The notes under the pieces were generated by a model. The model did not search any database, had not been told where the DNA came from, and was given only the letters and a program-made list of their open reading frames with translations. A stretch of DNA of 64,000 nucleotides from Agarophyton chilense (taxonomy: Eukaryota > Rhodophyta > Florideophyceae > Gracilariales > Gracilariaceae). Below are positions 23,292 to 34,600 of this stretch, one piece after another. The position numbers were made by a program, and so were the translations under genes. Position 1 is the first letter of the stretch. Each line of letters opens with the position of its first letter. The DNA is taken from positions 248,001 through 312,000 of the forward strand of contig JARGXX010000093.1 of the NCBI GenBank assembly GCA_030374765.1, read 5' to 3'.

Positions 23292-24720
23292 AAAAGGATC
23301 GTGCAACATCCAAGCCGATGCTCTCTCCCGCCTGGTCACTACTGGCGAAGCACTACCCGTCAAAGACGATGAAATACCCTGCTTTGAAGTGAATGGCGAC
23401 GACGCTACCATCGAGGACGACGAACGAGACACGGACTCTTCAGATTCCGGTTCCGAATTGGACGACTTTCTTCTCTCGGAAGATTCGGAGAAACCCTTAC
23501 CAGGGAACTTCGTTGGTATTACTCCAGAGGAGATGATACGGGAGCAATTCGCTGACCCGTTCTTCGCGAAGGTCCGCGCTCAATTCAATGCAGGAGATAC
23601 TCTCCCCTTTCAGGTGAATGACGCCGGATACCTTGTACGGACCGTCGGATCGCACCCACAAATCGTGGTACCACATAACCTCCACTCGAGAGTATTGCGG
23701 TTGTCACACTACTCCAAACTGAGTGGCCACGTCGGGGGACGGAAACTTTACCTCACCCTACGCCGTAACTTGTACTGGCCTGTCATGGCAGTGGACTGCT
23801 ACGCAACGGTGCGGTTTTGTACCGATTGCGCTCGGAACCGTGTCAAACTCCGCCTTCATGCGACGAAGTTGAAGCTGTTTCCAGCTCGCGATCCATTGGA
23901 GTTTGTGGCCATCGATATACTTGGTCCCTTCCTTACCACCAAGCGGAATTACAAGTTCTTACTCGTAATTACGGATCGCTTCTCAAAGCTGGTACGGACC
24001 GTACCGTTACGGAAGATCTCCGCTTTGAGCGTGGCTCAAGCCTTCGTCCTACACTGGGTCTTCGTCTACGGTCCACCGGTCAACTTCCTCTCCGATAATG
24101 GGAGACAATTCGCCTCTCGTTTTTTCGAGGATGTGTGTCGCATCTTGGACATTAAGAACCTGTTCACGACCACCTACCACCCCCAAACTAATGGGCAGGC
24201 CGAACGTTTCAACCGGACATCACTTGCGACACTCCGTTCATACGTTGCAGACCACCCCAAAGATTGGGCCTTGTTCACTGATGCGCTCACCTTTGCGTAC
24301 AATACGCAGGTGCACAGGAAAACTGGATTAACGCCCTTTGAGCTGGTACTGTCCCGTACCCCACCGCTTGTGGCGCTGGAACCACAGCCCACGCTGGATA
24401 CCTTTCCGTCACCGACTGCTTACCGCGAAGCGTGGAAAACTTGCCTCACGAAGCTCGTTCCCGCCGCACAGCGTTCAATCGGCCGAGCCCAGGCCTCTTA
24501 CAGGCCCCTCGCTCGCCGCCACGTCTCGCCCCCGACGGTTATGTATTCATCCGCAAGGAGTATTGGAACCCAGAGAAAGAGAAACGCCACAAGCTGTCAC
24601 CAGTTGCCGACGGCCCCTTTCGGGTTATTTCGGTGGCTCCCGACACTGTCGTTGTTGACCTCGCTGTTAATCACGAACGCATCTCCCGGATCGCGTGGTA
24701 TCGGCTCCTCCGCCGTTAAC
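23292..24720 (+). mobile_element. gypsy integrase region (fossil)
   Basis: An acidic linker is followed by an HHCC-type zinc region (HYSKLSGHVGGRKLYLTLRR, then FCTDCARNR). The catalytic core follows: FVAIDILGPF (first Asp), FLSDNGRQFASRFF (second Asp) and TNGQAERFNRT (Glu). A C-terminal beta-rich part follows near 24540-24720. Integrase inserts the DNA copy into the genome and leaves the 5-bp duplications seen elsewhere in this window. Confidence 0.88.
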
Positions 24721-25831
24721 ATCCCAACCTACTGGTGTGACTGCTCCCGTTGAAACGGATTCATCGACCCCCTTACCCCAGGTCCACCCGCGTCTGTACG
24801 CGTTACCACACCCATCTCGGGGTTTGTCTGATCTTCCGCTACCCGGGGCGCCCAACCCGCAAGGAATCGAGTCGCGCATCCGTCGCACCTCCTCAGTCCA
24901 CCCGACGGACACCAACTCCAGTGCATCGTCTAAGGAGAGGGAGGCGCCCGACAGCCGTCGTAATCCGGTCGATACCGTCGCTGGAAACGCCGCACCGTCG
25001 CGTGTCATTCTTCGCCCATCAGGGGTGCCTAATACCGACGTCTTGCACGGCTCGACGCAGTCGCTATCCAAGCCTTAGAACGCAGCTGCGGATAACGCCA
25101 CCAACAATCACCGAGGTGTCACCACACGTGCAACACGGAATGCAAATGCGCTCGACGCACTGCAGCCTGATACAGTACGAATGGACGACGCACCGCCAAG
25201 TACCCCGCACAGGGAGGTGGATACATCCACGGCGCCGACGCCGGACAGCCAGCCATTGGAACCCTCACGTGCCTACACGGAACCTCGCCGTGAGACAGAG
25301 AGGTGCGACAATGCGCCACCGCCCCAGCGAATCTTACCGCCGAAGCGAGCTTCACCACGCCGATTAGCGGAACGACCAACCGGGTTACCTGCTGGTGTGG
25401 GCCCTCCAACCGGAGTGGGAAGCGCCGAAAAAAGCCCGGCACTCGGGGAAAATGAACCGCCGAAGTCGGGTCGACATTCTACTCAGCCGAGGACTGCCTT
25501 GCGCGCTACACGGTCCGAACGGAGCGAAGCCGCCCGACGCGTGATCACTTCGGTACCCTCTGGCTCAGGACGGGTACCACCCGGAAATAGCGACACCGTC
25601 ATACGGGATGGCCCGGAATCGTACCGACAAGAGTTCGTGGTCGGACGCATATTGGAGCACTCCTACCACCCAAAGGGTTATATCCAACACTTGGTCCTTT
25701 GGTACGGGTACGGCCCCGAATGGGATTCAGACGAACCGATAGAGCACCTACCTCGGTCAAAGGTGGTACAGTATCATCATCGTACTGTCACGGCTTTGCC
25801 GGCTACCATAGACCGAGCCCGAGTGGGATAA
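24721..25831 (+). mobile_element. gypsy pol tail with chromodomain-like segment
   Basis: A Pro/Arg/Thr-rich low-complexity linker (24721-25600) ends in a compact segment at about 25620-25790. This reads VVGRILEHSYHPKG, then HLVLWYGYGPEWDSDEP, then IEHLPRSKVV. The order of an I-L-x-H start, an LV-x-W-x-G-Y-G-x-E strand, W-(D/E)-x-x-E-P and a final helix is that of chromodomains at the end of gypsy integrases. In chromoviruses this module is known to help choose heterochromatic targets. Whether it binds histone marks here is inference. Confidence 0.72.
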
Positions 25832-26043
25832 GAAGACAATCGATGGGGATAAAGGAACAGAAGATCTGGATAAGGACCCTTGGAAGAAGGAGAAGATGCA
25901 CAGAAGACCTGGAGAAGGACACTCAGAAGAAGTGGAAGAGAAGAAAGAAAACAAATACGTCATAGACGGAAGCAGTTTACTATTTTCGAAGTTGCTGCAC
26001 ACACTACCGCAAAGCGGGATTTACTAACCTAGATCACAAGGGA

Positions 26044-27708
26044 TTAGTTGGAAGAACCCGGATTACCGTGCGCGCCAGCCGAATCGCTAGCGGAGTTACA
26101 CCCGCCGGTCAGGCGTGCCACGAGGGCGTCTCTCATCGTACTGATGTCGCCGCTCGCCGCTTGCGCGTTCAGTCCAACACCCCAAAGGAACTGGGAGATA
26201 ACGACCGCCTCTGGGCGTATGGGAACCTCGATAACCTCCGGTTCGTCCGGCAACACCGCCGCCACTGGATCGACCACTGCACCTGCGTGAGTCGCTCCTT
26301 GCGCCGTCTGCGCCGTAGTATCGGCACCATCGGGGTCTCCCACGTCTTCCATGACCTCTTCGCCACGGTATTCGCTCTCCTTCTCCGGGAGATCATCACC
26401 GCCATAGGCGTAGTAGAAGTCATCCGAGTTGACAAACCCCACGGGGTGCCCGTAGGGTATGCCTCGTGGAGCCATCCGGAATGCCGACGCCTCCGCCTCG
26501 GAGATCTCTTGCCGCTCCCATGGGTTAAAGAAGATGAAATCTCCCGCCAACGGCGTGCGACGCCTCGGAGACCTAGCAGCCCCACCAGCTTCTTGACCAC
26601 GGCCGCTCTGCCGGAAAGGCACGACAGCCCAGTCGACACGCCCAATGATGTCGATGAGCTCCTGAGCTTCATCAGCGTTATTGACACCTCCAAGAGGGAG
26701 TTGAAGGTCCAGCTGCCGGATGTAACCACGCAAACGCGGAGGAAGATACCACAGTCGATACTGGTCGTAGGCTTCCCACAAGATGTACGCCGCGACGCGG
26801 ACTGCCCATTCGGTTAGGACCACGGACCATAAGCCGGAGTGCGGATCCTCGATGAGGTACGAGCCCAGATAGGAGACGACTGGAGGCAACTCCACGTAAC
26901 ATCCCCGGCACACCTCGACGGAGGACCATCACCCAGGCAGGGGAACGTATCGTCCGAACTGATAGAAGGGACTAATCCGGTTTATCCCCGTGTTCTGATA
27001 AGGGAAAAGGAACCCAAAGCGGGATCTGCCCCGACGCTCCTCGGGGATGAAGTTTTGTAACCACCGATATCGGGACTCGCGACGAAGGTGACGGAACTCG
27101 GCACGAATGATCGGACGGACCCAGCAGATCGCTTCTTGACGCGCTCGCGGGTGACCGCGCCATGCGTAAATTTCCAACGCCGCAAGGCGGTCACAATAGC
27201 CGATCTCACCCTGTGTCCGGTACATCCGTAGGTCAAAGCCGAATTCGTCGGGGATGGGGTATTGGAAGTTCGCCCAGTTGATCCGCGAGTAGCCGATGCG
27301 GACGAATATACAATGCGCCTCTTCCGCCGACTCGCGCCTTCGCCGCAGAATCGCGTGAACGGGAACCGCCACACCGCGTCGCCAGTCCCACGAAGTGGTG
27401 ATCAAAGCCGGCAGCTCGCCCGGGAGATGCGCATTGCCATCAGCATACGCCGCCACGAGTTCTTCGTCGAAGACCGCTGTCGGATGGAACCACGGAGCTC
27501 TCCGGAGAATCGCCGCATGTTGACGCGGGTTTAACCCGACAAGTTCGTCGTAACTGGGCCACGTGCCCTCCGCAGGAGTGATGTGGCTTGAAGCTTCAAC
27601 GGGACCCCAGGATCGGCTAGGCGCGGTTGACGAGGCACTCTCCCGAGGAAGGGGAGCCGAATGGAAACCGGAGAGGTAACCCCGGCGGGGATTGTTACCA
27701 CCGTTCAT
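26044..27708 (-). mobile_element. long antisense ORF between pol and the right LTR
   Basis: A single minus-strand frame of about 550 codons runs against the direction of gag-pol and is almost whole (at most one break). The first part is aromatic and Arg-rich (YRWLQNFIPEERRGRSRFGF, FQYPIPDEFGFDLRMYR). The middle has LWSVVLTEWAVRVAAYILW, which may be a buried or membrane helix, and an acidic stretch (DDFYYAYGGDDLPEKESE). The end is Ala/Val-rich. Frames on the plus strand here are shorter and look like shadows. No domain is recognised. Antisense ORFs in this position are known from some plant gypsy lineages, and function is unknown there too. Confidence 0.65.
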
Positions 27709-27933
27709 CGGGGGTACTGGTCGCTGAGGTATCGGGATGTGGTCGCTGGAAGTTGGAGTACGATGCAGAAGAGCGCTCGAAGTTCGAGAAGTGGTTACCG
27801 CGTTGGTGGGTTTGTCGCACGGTTGTGCCGCTCTGCCTTCGACAGTCGAGTAATCGCTGGACGCTTTCGCGGCTCGCTCTTGTGTCGGTTGGACCGTTGC
27901 CTCCCCGCCATGTAGACGGCGTGTTCGTCACCT

Positions 27934-27944
27934 AAGGAGGGGGA
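27934..27944 (+). other. polypurine tract of the gypsy element
   Basis: The purine run aaggaggggga ends two bases before the TG of the right LTR. This is the standard site where plus-strand DNA synthesis is primed in this family. Confidence 0.8.
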
Positions 27945-27946
27945 TA

Positions 27947-28834
27947 TGAACGACAATGCCCTTCAAGGGGGGTTTCTTCCCAGGACTTAGCAATTTCGCT
28001 CGCTTGAGGACTAGCTTGGTCTATGACAAGCTATACCGCTATTGCGTGCCGACGGCCGGTTAGGACCTGAAGTGCACACTGGTGGAACACGTGGACTGCA
28101 CGGATGCTGACGCTCGAGTGCGAGGCATGCCACACGTGGCCCGGATTCTACCTAATGGTTAGTATTATTTAGTAGTTTTTTGTATTTATTTAGCTACGCT
28201 ATCGCTATTTAGTGTCTATTTTTCGGGCGCGCGCCCACTGTCAGGGGCCGCGCGCCACACTACTTAGAAGGTTGAGCACTGCTCCCCAGTAAAGACCCTC
28301 TTGGGAGATACCAAGGAGGGAGTCTTGGATCTGAACTTTTCGCCTTCGGCGTGTCTTCACCGCATACTGCGTGAGCGCCCGTTGTACGTTAGTTCATCGA
28401 CCCCTCTGTCGACAAGAGTGCTACCACCACCGTGGGTTCCTATTTAATCGCCGGCACTTGTCGTAGTCTCGCCCCTGTATAGGGTTTCGGCCCCGTTTCC
28501 TCTTCTTCTCCTTTTTGGCTCTCGTGAGTGGCTGCACCACTCACCTCGCTCTTCCACCTCATACGAGTGTTTCCTCGCTCCTTTTCCGACAATCGCCGTG
28601 GTACCGCTCCGCATAGGACTGGTCACACCCCGGACTGTGCCGTGCTCACCTAAACACTCTAGGTATATCCCGTCAGATTGGCCTCGGTCTTACACCCGAC
28701 TCCGTCGTGCCTTTCCAGAGTGGCTCTGTTTCTGTGCTCCGCTGGGACGCGTCTCCTCCGCCTGAGGCGTGTCTCTCAAGAGAGGAAGATCCCGAACATC
28801 TTCGTGGTGTCTCCGCTCCAAGCGTTGTCCTACA
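27947..28834 (+). repeat. gypsy right (3') LTR
   Basis: It starts TGAACGACAATG and ends GTCCTACA. By eye its right two-thirds are almost identical to the solo LTR at 36022-36908 (about three differences in 600 bases), while its left third is much more different from it. Against the left LTR the differences are spread over the whole length. Confidence 0.9.
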
Positions 28835-28939
28835 AGAGGATCGACAGAGCCATGTCAGCAACGGGTGAGGATGAAAGGACATGTTCATTGTCATAATCTT
28901 TCAGACATTGATTCGTTCAGAGTGTAGAAATATATATTG

Positions 28940-30030
28940 GAGACGGCGACGACAAATTGCTTCTATCTCTGCAGTATAGTCTTCGTGCAACTGCGAGAGG
29001 AATCCAAATCTCGTCCCCGTCTATGTAATGCTTCATCAAAATCACAGTCATCCTTCAAAAAAGCATGTCCATCAGCTTCTTCAGTATGATGATTTGTGTC
29101 CATGTATGAGAGTGGAGAGACTTGTAAACCACCATTCTGGCCAATAATGAAATTATGAAGCTTGCAGCAGACAAAAACTACCTTGTCATTTTGCTGCAAT
29201 GTGCAGCTTAACGGTCTGCATAGTATGCACCATCTTGGAACAAGAATTAAAAATGCTTGCTCAATAAAAATCGGCACAGTACATTTACAGTATTTGAAAA
29301 AAAACCTTTCGAAATAGAAATATTAGGTCCTGTCCAAGGAGTTCAGAGCCTGTTCATTCGGTTGTAAGAATTATCAGCAGCAATCTAAAATCCTGCGAGC
29401 AAGCCTCCGTCTTGCTTTGCAAGCAGATGAGCCAAACAAGTAATTGAATACGCCGTACAATCATGCGTAAAACCAGCGGAAAGACAGGAAATTTTTTTGA
29501 ATCTGTAGAGTGAATCACACATTTCTTGAGTATTAAGAGCCAACCAACCTTTTTTTGTGAAAGTAAGTCGATGAGTGTGGTACATCCTATGCTTGCGGAT
29601 TCTTTATTTTGATATAAATGCCATCCAAAGCCCCGCCGCACATTTGCAAGGCACTCTCACCTCCGCAAGAAAAGCCTTCAGAAATTTCTCTCAATCAAGT
29701 CTCGTTATCATATAAGAATATTATAGAGAGACATTGATCCGAAAGATGTAGCGTGTCTTCCACGTAATAGTATAACATAGAGGTTGATGTAACATAAGCC
29801 AACGGAATGTCTAAGTACGAACCTCTTGACAGCTAACGGATTGTGACTGAAAGCCTTATAAGAGCACAGCTCCGCCGAAACGTTTTTTGTCCTCCAGAGC
29901 TACCTTGTTAGCGTGTGCCATAAAAACCGGATGAGGCATTCTATAAAGCCATGTGACGAACGAGGAAGGCGACCCTGGTAGAAGTGAAGAGAATGAAATT
30001 TTTGTTTCTGTCGGCGGCGTCTGTGACATA
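28940..30030 (-). pseudogene. PIF/Harbinger transposase relic (third copy)
   Basis: Read from 30030 downward, family segments appear in order in shifting frames. First is LYRMPHPVFMAHANKVALED, the N-terminal R-M-P-x-x-x-F region. Next is a segment ending CGGALDGIYIK and matching the G-A-L-D-G-x-x-I-x-I catalytic start. Then come KKGWLALNTQEMCDSLYRF and SAGFTHDCTAYS, corresponding to the N-x-Q-x-V-C-D and P-G-S-x-H-D segments. Last is RWCILCRPLSCTL, followed by VCCKLHNFIIGQ, the classical R-W-x-I-L and L-H-N-F C-terminal motif. Several frameshifts and stops make it dead. The gypsy right LTR borders its C-terminal side. Confidence 0.8.
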
Positions 30031-30908
30031 TAGCAGCATATATTGCTTCTAAAGATGGAGTTTTTGTCGAACGATCATTAGCGCTGGATTCCGGCTTTCA
30101 TGGATAGAGATTTGCAGAGAAGGTTGACGCGAATTATAATAGACGACGGTTCTGGGACATGTCGCATGCCCTATTTTGTTCCAACTGTTGGAATGGCAGC
30201 ATTCTCCAAATAGCGCAAAAAATGCAAAAACATTGCCATACCAGACTATATTTTAATGTCTTGGAATGACCTAAGGAGGCCAAGGCCGCGGCGGCGCGCG
30301 GGTGCACAGTCTACGTGTATAATCACACGTGTCGTACCCCTGCATCTTATATGTGGAATATATCTGGAGTGGTCTGGAATCCCCAGTGCCGAATGCTTCT
30401 GCTCTACTTTCTTCCCTGCGACACCTGTTCGTCACTTTCATCACCTTCACGAAGTCCATCCATCAAATCCATCTTCCTCGTCCTGTCGTTCACCGATGAC
30501 CCGGCTTCATGACCATATGTATTCCCACTCCTCCCTTACATATCGCACTTTCTAATTCTGAAAACAGTTTCAGACTTCACGCTGTTCTCACACGGATGGA
30601 TCGTTGAGTAGCACTAGCCGCTTCGCCACGAAGCGTCAACGGTCAATTCCGATCGCCGTAATCATGCCAAAGGGGCAGGCAGGCGAAACTGCAGGTTACG
30701 GGAAAAGAACGCTCGTTCCCTTGAGAGAATAGACTCTACTGCAAACTGGTCGGCACCCCGGACGCACTCAGGCAGTGCCACAACATTGAAAGAACACTTT
30801 ATCATGGATTTTTGGGTTCGTAACGGTACGAAGGTACAATCCTCTGACTCCAAGCTCGACGCCTTTCTCTCATGTGACGAGCCCTGTCGTTAGCAGAAGG
30901 TTAGGTCG
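30031..30908. other. spacer, no gene recognised
   Basis: Only short frames occur. A GC-rich patch (ccgcggcggcgcgcggg) lies near 30285-30301. Nothing else could be supported. Confidence 0.4.
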
Positions 30909-32228
30909 CTACCACCCGCGTGACGCCCCCAACAACACCTGAAGCTGTGCATTCGTGATGGCGTTCTTGAGGATCGTCGCCTGGGCTCTGTGGTGCATCA
31001 TTTGCTTGTACTGAGAACAATCCGCGAATGGCCGCCAGTTAATTGCAGTGCCCAAGTCGAACACCTGCCCTCGTCGAGCCCTCTTCAGCGCTCTTGGTTG
31101 CACCTCATCGTCGGGCGCGTTTTTCAGGGGCTCCCTCTTGCGCTTACGGAGGTTCAGCGTCCTGTTCTTGAGAACCGAGAAAACCTTGCAGTTTGGACGC
31201 TGAACCCCCTGCCCCAACGCTGGGTCACCCCCCGAGGGCTTCGACTCGGGGGCGGTGGCAGCGCTTGCGACGCTGAGCTCTGCCGCCCGCTCGATCATCA
31301 TCTTCTTGATGACTAGAGCTTGGTAGTTGTGCCGCATCATTCGCCGGTACAGCAAATGTTGGGCGTATGCCGCCCAGTTGAGCCGCCCCATCCTCCATTC
31401 ATTATACGTTCCCAAGTCAAACACCAGCCCTCGCCGAGCCTTCTTACGTGCTGGTGGCTGTGCTTGTTCCTCAAACCCGGGGCTCGGGAGCTCTCTCTTG
31501 CGTTTCCGCGGGTTCACCGTCCTGGTCTTTTGGTGACCATGGAGTAGGATCGGACAGTGACCCGCTTTTCCTGAGCCCTTTGCTCCTGCTTCCTCCTGCC
31601 AGGGCACAATGTCAAAACCCGTCACGTGCAGAACAGTTGAGAGTCTTGTTCTGACGGGCGGGGCTCTTACCTCACGGGATGTGGGCGGCAAATTCCGCTC
31701 AGCTCTGCCCGGGCGCGGCGGCTCTTCATATCGCACGCGCCTTCTCTCGGGGTCGCTGCCCATGGCCGTTGGGGTGCTGGAAACGCTCACAGGCGTTGCA
31801 CCCGCCGCGGTGGCCAGGTGCTTTTCGTTCACCTTGCCCAGACGAGCCATGACGCCGCGCCTGTTGGAAGGGCGCTTTGCCTCGCCAGTTGGTTGCGGCC
31901 TCTTCCTTATTGTTCGTGGTGGAAGAGGCGAAAGGCGCGGAAGGGGGGGCGAACGGGGGGGTGCAATGCGCTTGCTATGGCTCGCACCATGCTTGCTGCT
32001 TTTGCTGTAGCCAGCAGCAGATGATGTTCCGTAGCTGATGGCCCTCGCCGGCTTTTCTCTCTCCATCCGTGGCGACGGCCTGTTCCTCCTGTTGGCTCTG
32101 CGCGCGCCGTGGTTGCTCCGAGACCCAGACATGGCTCGAGAAGAGCCCCCTAGCGCTGGCATCGAGCGCAACGTCGAGCTGCTTCCTCGCGGGGTGCGGC
32201 TGGACTTGGCGGCAGGACTTTCACCCAT
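30909..32228 (-). CDS. hypothetical basic protein with a duplicated module (439 aa)
   Basis: This is the longest intact non-transposon ORF in the window. The start is supported by an in-frame stop eight codons upstream. Residues 1-130 are rich in Ser, Arg and Pro. Two copies of a module of about 80-90 residues follow, near residues 230-320 and 350-435. Each has a basic patch (NPRKRKREL / NLRKRKREP), a second patch joined to a short motif (RKKARRGLVFDLGT / LKRARRGQVFDLGT), a Trp-Arg pair and a helical tail with a Met/His-rich stretch (YRRMMRHNYQALVIKKM / YKQMMHHRAQATILKNA). The basic clusters look like nuclear localisation signals. I do not recognise the family, and no enzyme motif is visible. 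Base composition is more GC-rich than the flanks, as expected of a real gene. No introns are needed. A nuclear, nucleic-acid-binding role is only inference. Confidence 0.7.
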   Translation of the reverse strand: MGESPAAKSSRTPRGSSSTLRSMPALGGSSRAMSGSRSNHGARRANRRNRPSPRMEREKPARAISYGTSSAAGYSKSSKHGASHSKRIAPPRSPPLPRLSPLPPRTIRKRPQPTGEAKRPSNRRGVMARLGKVNEKHLATAAGATPVSVSSTPTAMGSDPERRRVRYEEPPRPGRAERNLPPTSREVRAPPVRTRLSTVLHVTGFDIVPWQEEAGAKGSGKAGHCPILLHGHQKTRTVNPRKRKRELPSPGFEEQAQPPARKKARRGLVFDLGTYNEWRMGRLNWAAYAQHLLYRRMMRHNYQALVIKKMMIERAAELSVASAATAPESKPSGGDPALGQGVQRPNCKVFSVLKNRTLNLRKRKREPLKNAPDDEVQPRALKRARRGQVFDLGTAINWRPFADCSQYKQMMHHRAQATILKNAITNAQLQVLLGASRGW

Positions 32229-33039
32229 CGTACGCCGTTTGAACTTTCACTTGTAACCCGGTAGCCCCTTCCTCAACAGTCACAGGCAGTGCTGGAGAAC
32301 GACGAAAGACTTGGACGGTGCAAGGAAAGGGAATGCTTCAGCGTCGCCGGGGCTACGACCAGACAATTCAAGAGGCCATCGCAGTCGTCGGCAGCAGCTT
32401 TTGTACCCATCGACATGCTTCAGAGACGGAGAGAACACGGCGAAAGTGCAGTGCGATGAGTCCGAATTAAACTGTTGCTCTAGGTTTAGCTGTATGTGAA
32501 GAGGGTTACGCTGCCCTTACTCGAGATCACGCCTGGCGCGAAGCAGGCGTGTGGGAATGGTTTCAGCAGCCCATTCTGCTGACTGAGTGTCGACAACTAG
32601 TGTATCTCAATTCGGCTGTGACCCATTGGCGTCGACAGGGAACTGGGAGGCGGCACGGCGTTGGGCGTCGGTATCGATATGGGCGGCGACACGGCGGTGG
32701 GGCGTCAGCTGCGAGATGGGCAGCAGATGAGCAGGAGTGTGTCGGCGGCGAGAATTTTGGTGTTGGGATGGATGTGCGCTCTGTACTGCTTGTGGCGAGG
32801 TCACGTAGTGGATCTCGTTCGATGCTAGCGAAAGCATGCGTTGTTAGTGCAGAAGTATGTGAGTTTAACTGCGCAGTATACAGTTCCAAATCGGTGTCGA
32901 GTGTTGTAGTGCGGGAGCGTGGGGAGGATGAACGAGAGACAAGGACGAACAGCGGTATCAGCAGCTCCTTTTCGAGGTTGGAACGCTCTTACAAGCGGGG
33001 TTGCAAAGGGTGAGAGCGGTGCAGTGAAACATCAAACGC
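32229..33039. other. intergenic, GC-rich
   Basis: A plus-strand frame of 154 codons (32549-33013) is Arg/Gly/Ser-rich and overlaps minus-strand frames of similar length. I see no motif and treat it as chance. The stretch includes the likely promoter side of the 30909-32228 gene, but no clear core promoter could be identified. Confidence 0.4.
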
Positions 33040-33200
33040 CGTTTCAGTTTCATTGCACTCTATTGAAAGAGTGCGGCTGCGGAGAGTCTGTGCGACTGCC
33101 GCCTCACTCTGCGCGTCCCACACTTGCACCGTTTAGTCCTCGGACCGTGAAACGATAAGGCTGCCAGTTGCAATGATCGCGATATTCCAGGCTGAATCAA
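33040..33200 (-). pseudogene. WD40-repeat fragment
   Basis: A minus-strand frame reads ATGSLIVSRSED, a stop, then TVQVWDAQSEAAVAQTL. This fits one WD40 blade: G-x-x-I-V-S-x-S-x-D, T-V-x-V-W-D-A and a trailing strand. An in-frame stop replaces one residue between D and T, and neighbouring blades are not recognisable. It is probably a relic of a WD40 protein gene. Confidence 0.55.
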
Positions 33201-34600
33201 CGGGATTACGGAGAACGTGCTAGACTGTCGCAATGAAAATAATAACTCCCTTCACTTGTTTGACCAGTACCTAGGTCTTGGCTGATGTATAGAGGGCGGG
33301 TGTTTTAGTTCATTGGAGTTCTAAGCTAGAACCAATGAATGTGAGCTTGCGCTGGTGGTTGCACAAAAGAGAGAGAGGGAGGGAATATTAGCTTGGAGAA
33401 GAGACATTGTGCGCTTGCATTCGCTGTCAAGCGGCACTGTGGGGAGGCATAGTGATGGCGTTGAGGTCGCCCGAGCGGTCGATGGGCGGTTGGTGACGGC
33501 CATGGCGGCGGTAATACGGGAACATCCGGGAAACAGCACGTAGGCATTTTGTTGACGCAGAGGTGGGGCTCGACGACGAAGGATTGGTAGATTTGAGTGG
33601 ATGAAAGTTTCAAGCTCTGTTTTATCCCTCGGTCTTCTGTTGCTGTTGGTCTTCCTTGAGCCGGGTGCCGGCCATCGGCCCGGGGGGCCCGCAGCGATGC
33701 AAGGGGATCTGGACAGAGTGATTTCCGGGCGCACACACAAGATGATGCGTTTCGGTTGTGAACGGCATCGGCAAGCGATTCATAACGTAAAGAAAAGAAA
33801 GGGTTGGGAAATGTTGGGAATGAAAATGATTGTAGTGGGTATGGTATGGGAGAAAGGGGAAGATGGTTGAAGTAGGATCGTAAAGATTGACAAGAAAAAG
33901 AAACATTCGGCACTGGGGATTCCAGACCGATCCCTCATGTCAGTACTAGCCCAGCTCAAAGTAACTTGGCTTCGCAGTTCGGGATGGGATGCAGCACATG
34001 TCAGCTTGATATGGCCGAATGTGATTCTGAGAGTGCCACAAACCGTACTTCTATCTCATTTTCGAAGCGACGCGTGCACCCAAGAATTCCACCAGCTTTA
34101 CGGCGCGGTTCTGGAGGAGAGGGCTCGCTGAACACACACTAACCAGACAGGGTATCTGCCCAGCAGAAAAAAGGTCCAAATACGAGTGTACTGTAATTGT
34201 CCGGTGGTCTGTATGTAAAGTATCAGCAATATACGGTCCGGTTCAGATCAAATATGGCAGGACCGTCAGGGTAAACGTTCCTGTCATATTCAGACGACAT
34301 TGCCAGCCCGATCACAACTCTTCATTAACTTGCTAGCTAGCTACAGTCCCCGGAAAACGAAACGCAACAATCAAGGAATCGCATTCCACCCCAACGGCAC
34401 TTCCTTTAATTACGTAACAAACACCATCAAATAAAAGCACACCATTTACCTATAAAGTGTCGCTATAGTTCTGTGCAACTACCCGCGCCAATATTGGCAC
34501 ACGTGCGTGTCATCAAAGTCGGCACGAAAAAAAACGCGAAAACCAACGCGCAAAAACCCTTGGCTTAAAAATTGCCGCCAAACGCAATGACCTTTTAAAC
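33201..34600. other. intergenic
   Basis: Overlapping minus-strand frames at 33321-33913 (139 and 195 codons) and a short plus-strand frame at 33601 share the same DNA, and none shows a motif. Tc1 sequence begins at about 34618. No terminal inverted repeat for that transposon was identified in the sequence before it. Confidence 0.35.

Larger units (their letters stand above)
17058..28834 (+). mobile_element. Ty3/gypsy LTR retrotransposon with antisense accessory ORF
   Basis: The element is about 11.8 kb with LTRs of 887 and 888 bp at its two ends. Between them lie a leader, gag with a CCHC knuckle, protease, reverse transcriptase, RNase H, integrase, a chromodomain-like tail, a long antisense ORF, a polypurine tract and the right LTR. 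It is broken, with roughly ten interruptions over gag-pol, plus a foreign solo LTR inside RNase H (22623-23286). The two LTRs differ at about 41 of 888 positions by eye (about 4.6%). The bases outside them do not form a matching 5-bp duplication (cttcg on the left, agagg on the right). The left side sits in MULE B and the right beside a Harbinger relic. The element looks moderately old and possibly recombinant. Confidence 0.9.

Noticed and set aside
26068-26817. 249-codon plus-strand frame opposite the gypsy antisense ORF
   Set aside because: It is shorter than the minus-strand frame, and its composition is that expected from the reverse of a real coding frame.
32549-33013. 154-codon plus-strand Arg/Gly/Ser-rich frame
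   Set aside because: Competing frames of similar length occur on the other strand, and no domain or conserved repeat is visible.
33321-33913. Overlapping minus-strand frames of 139 and 195 codons
   Set aside because: They overlap in different frames, are Pro/Ser/His-rich without motifs, and no conserved landmark is visible.
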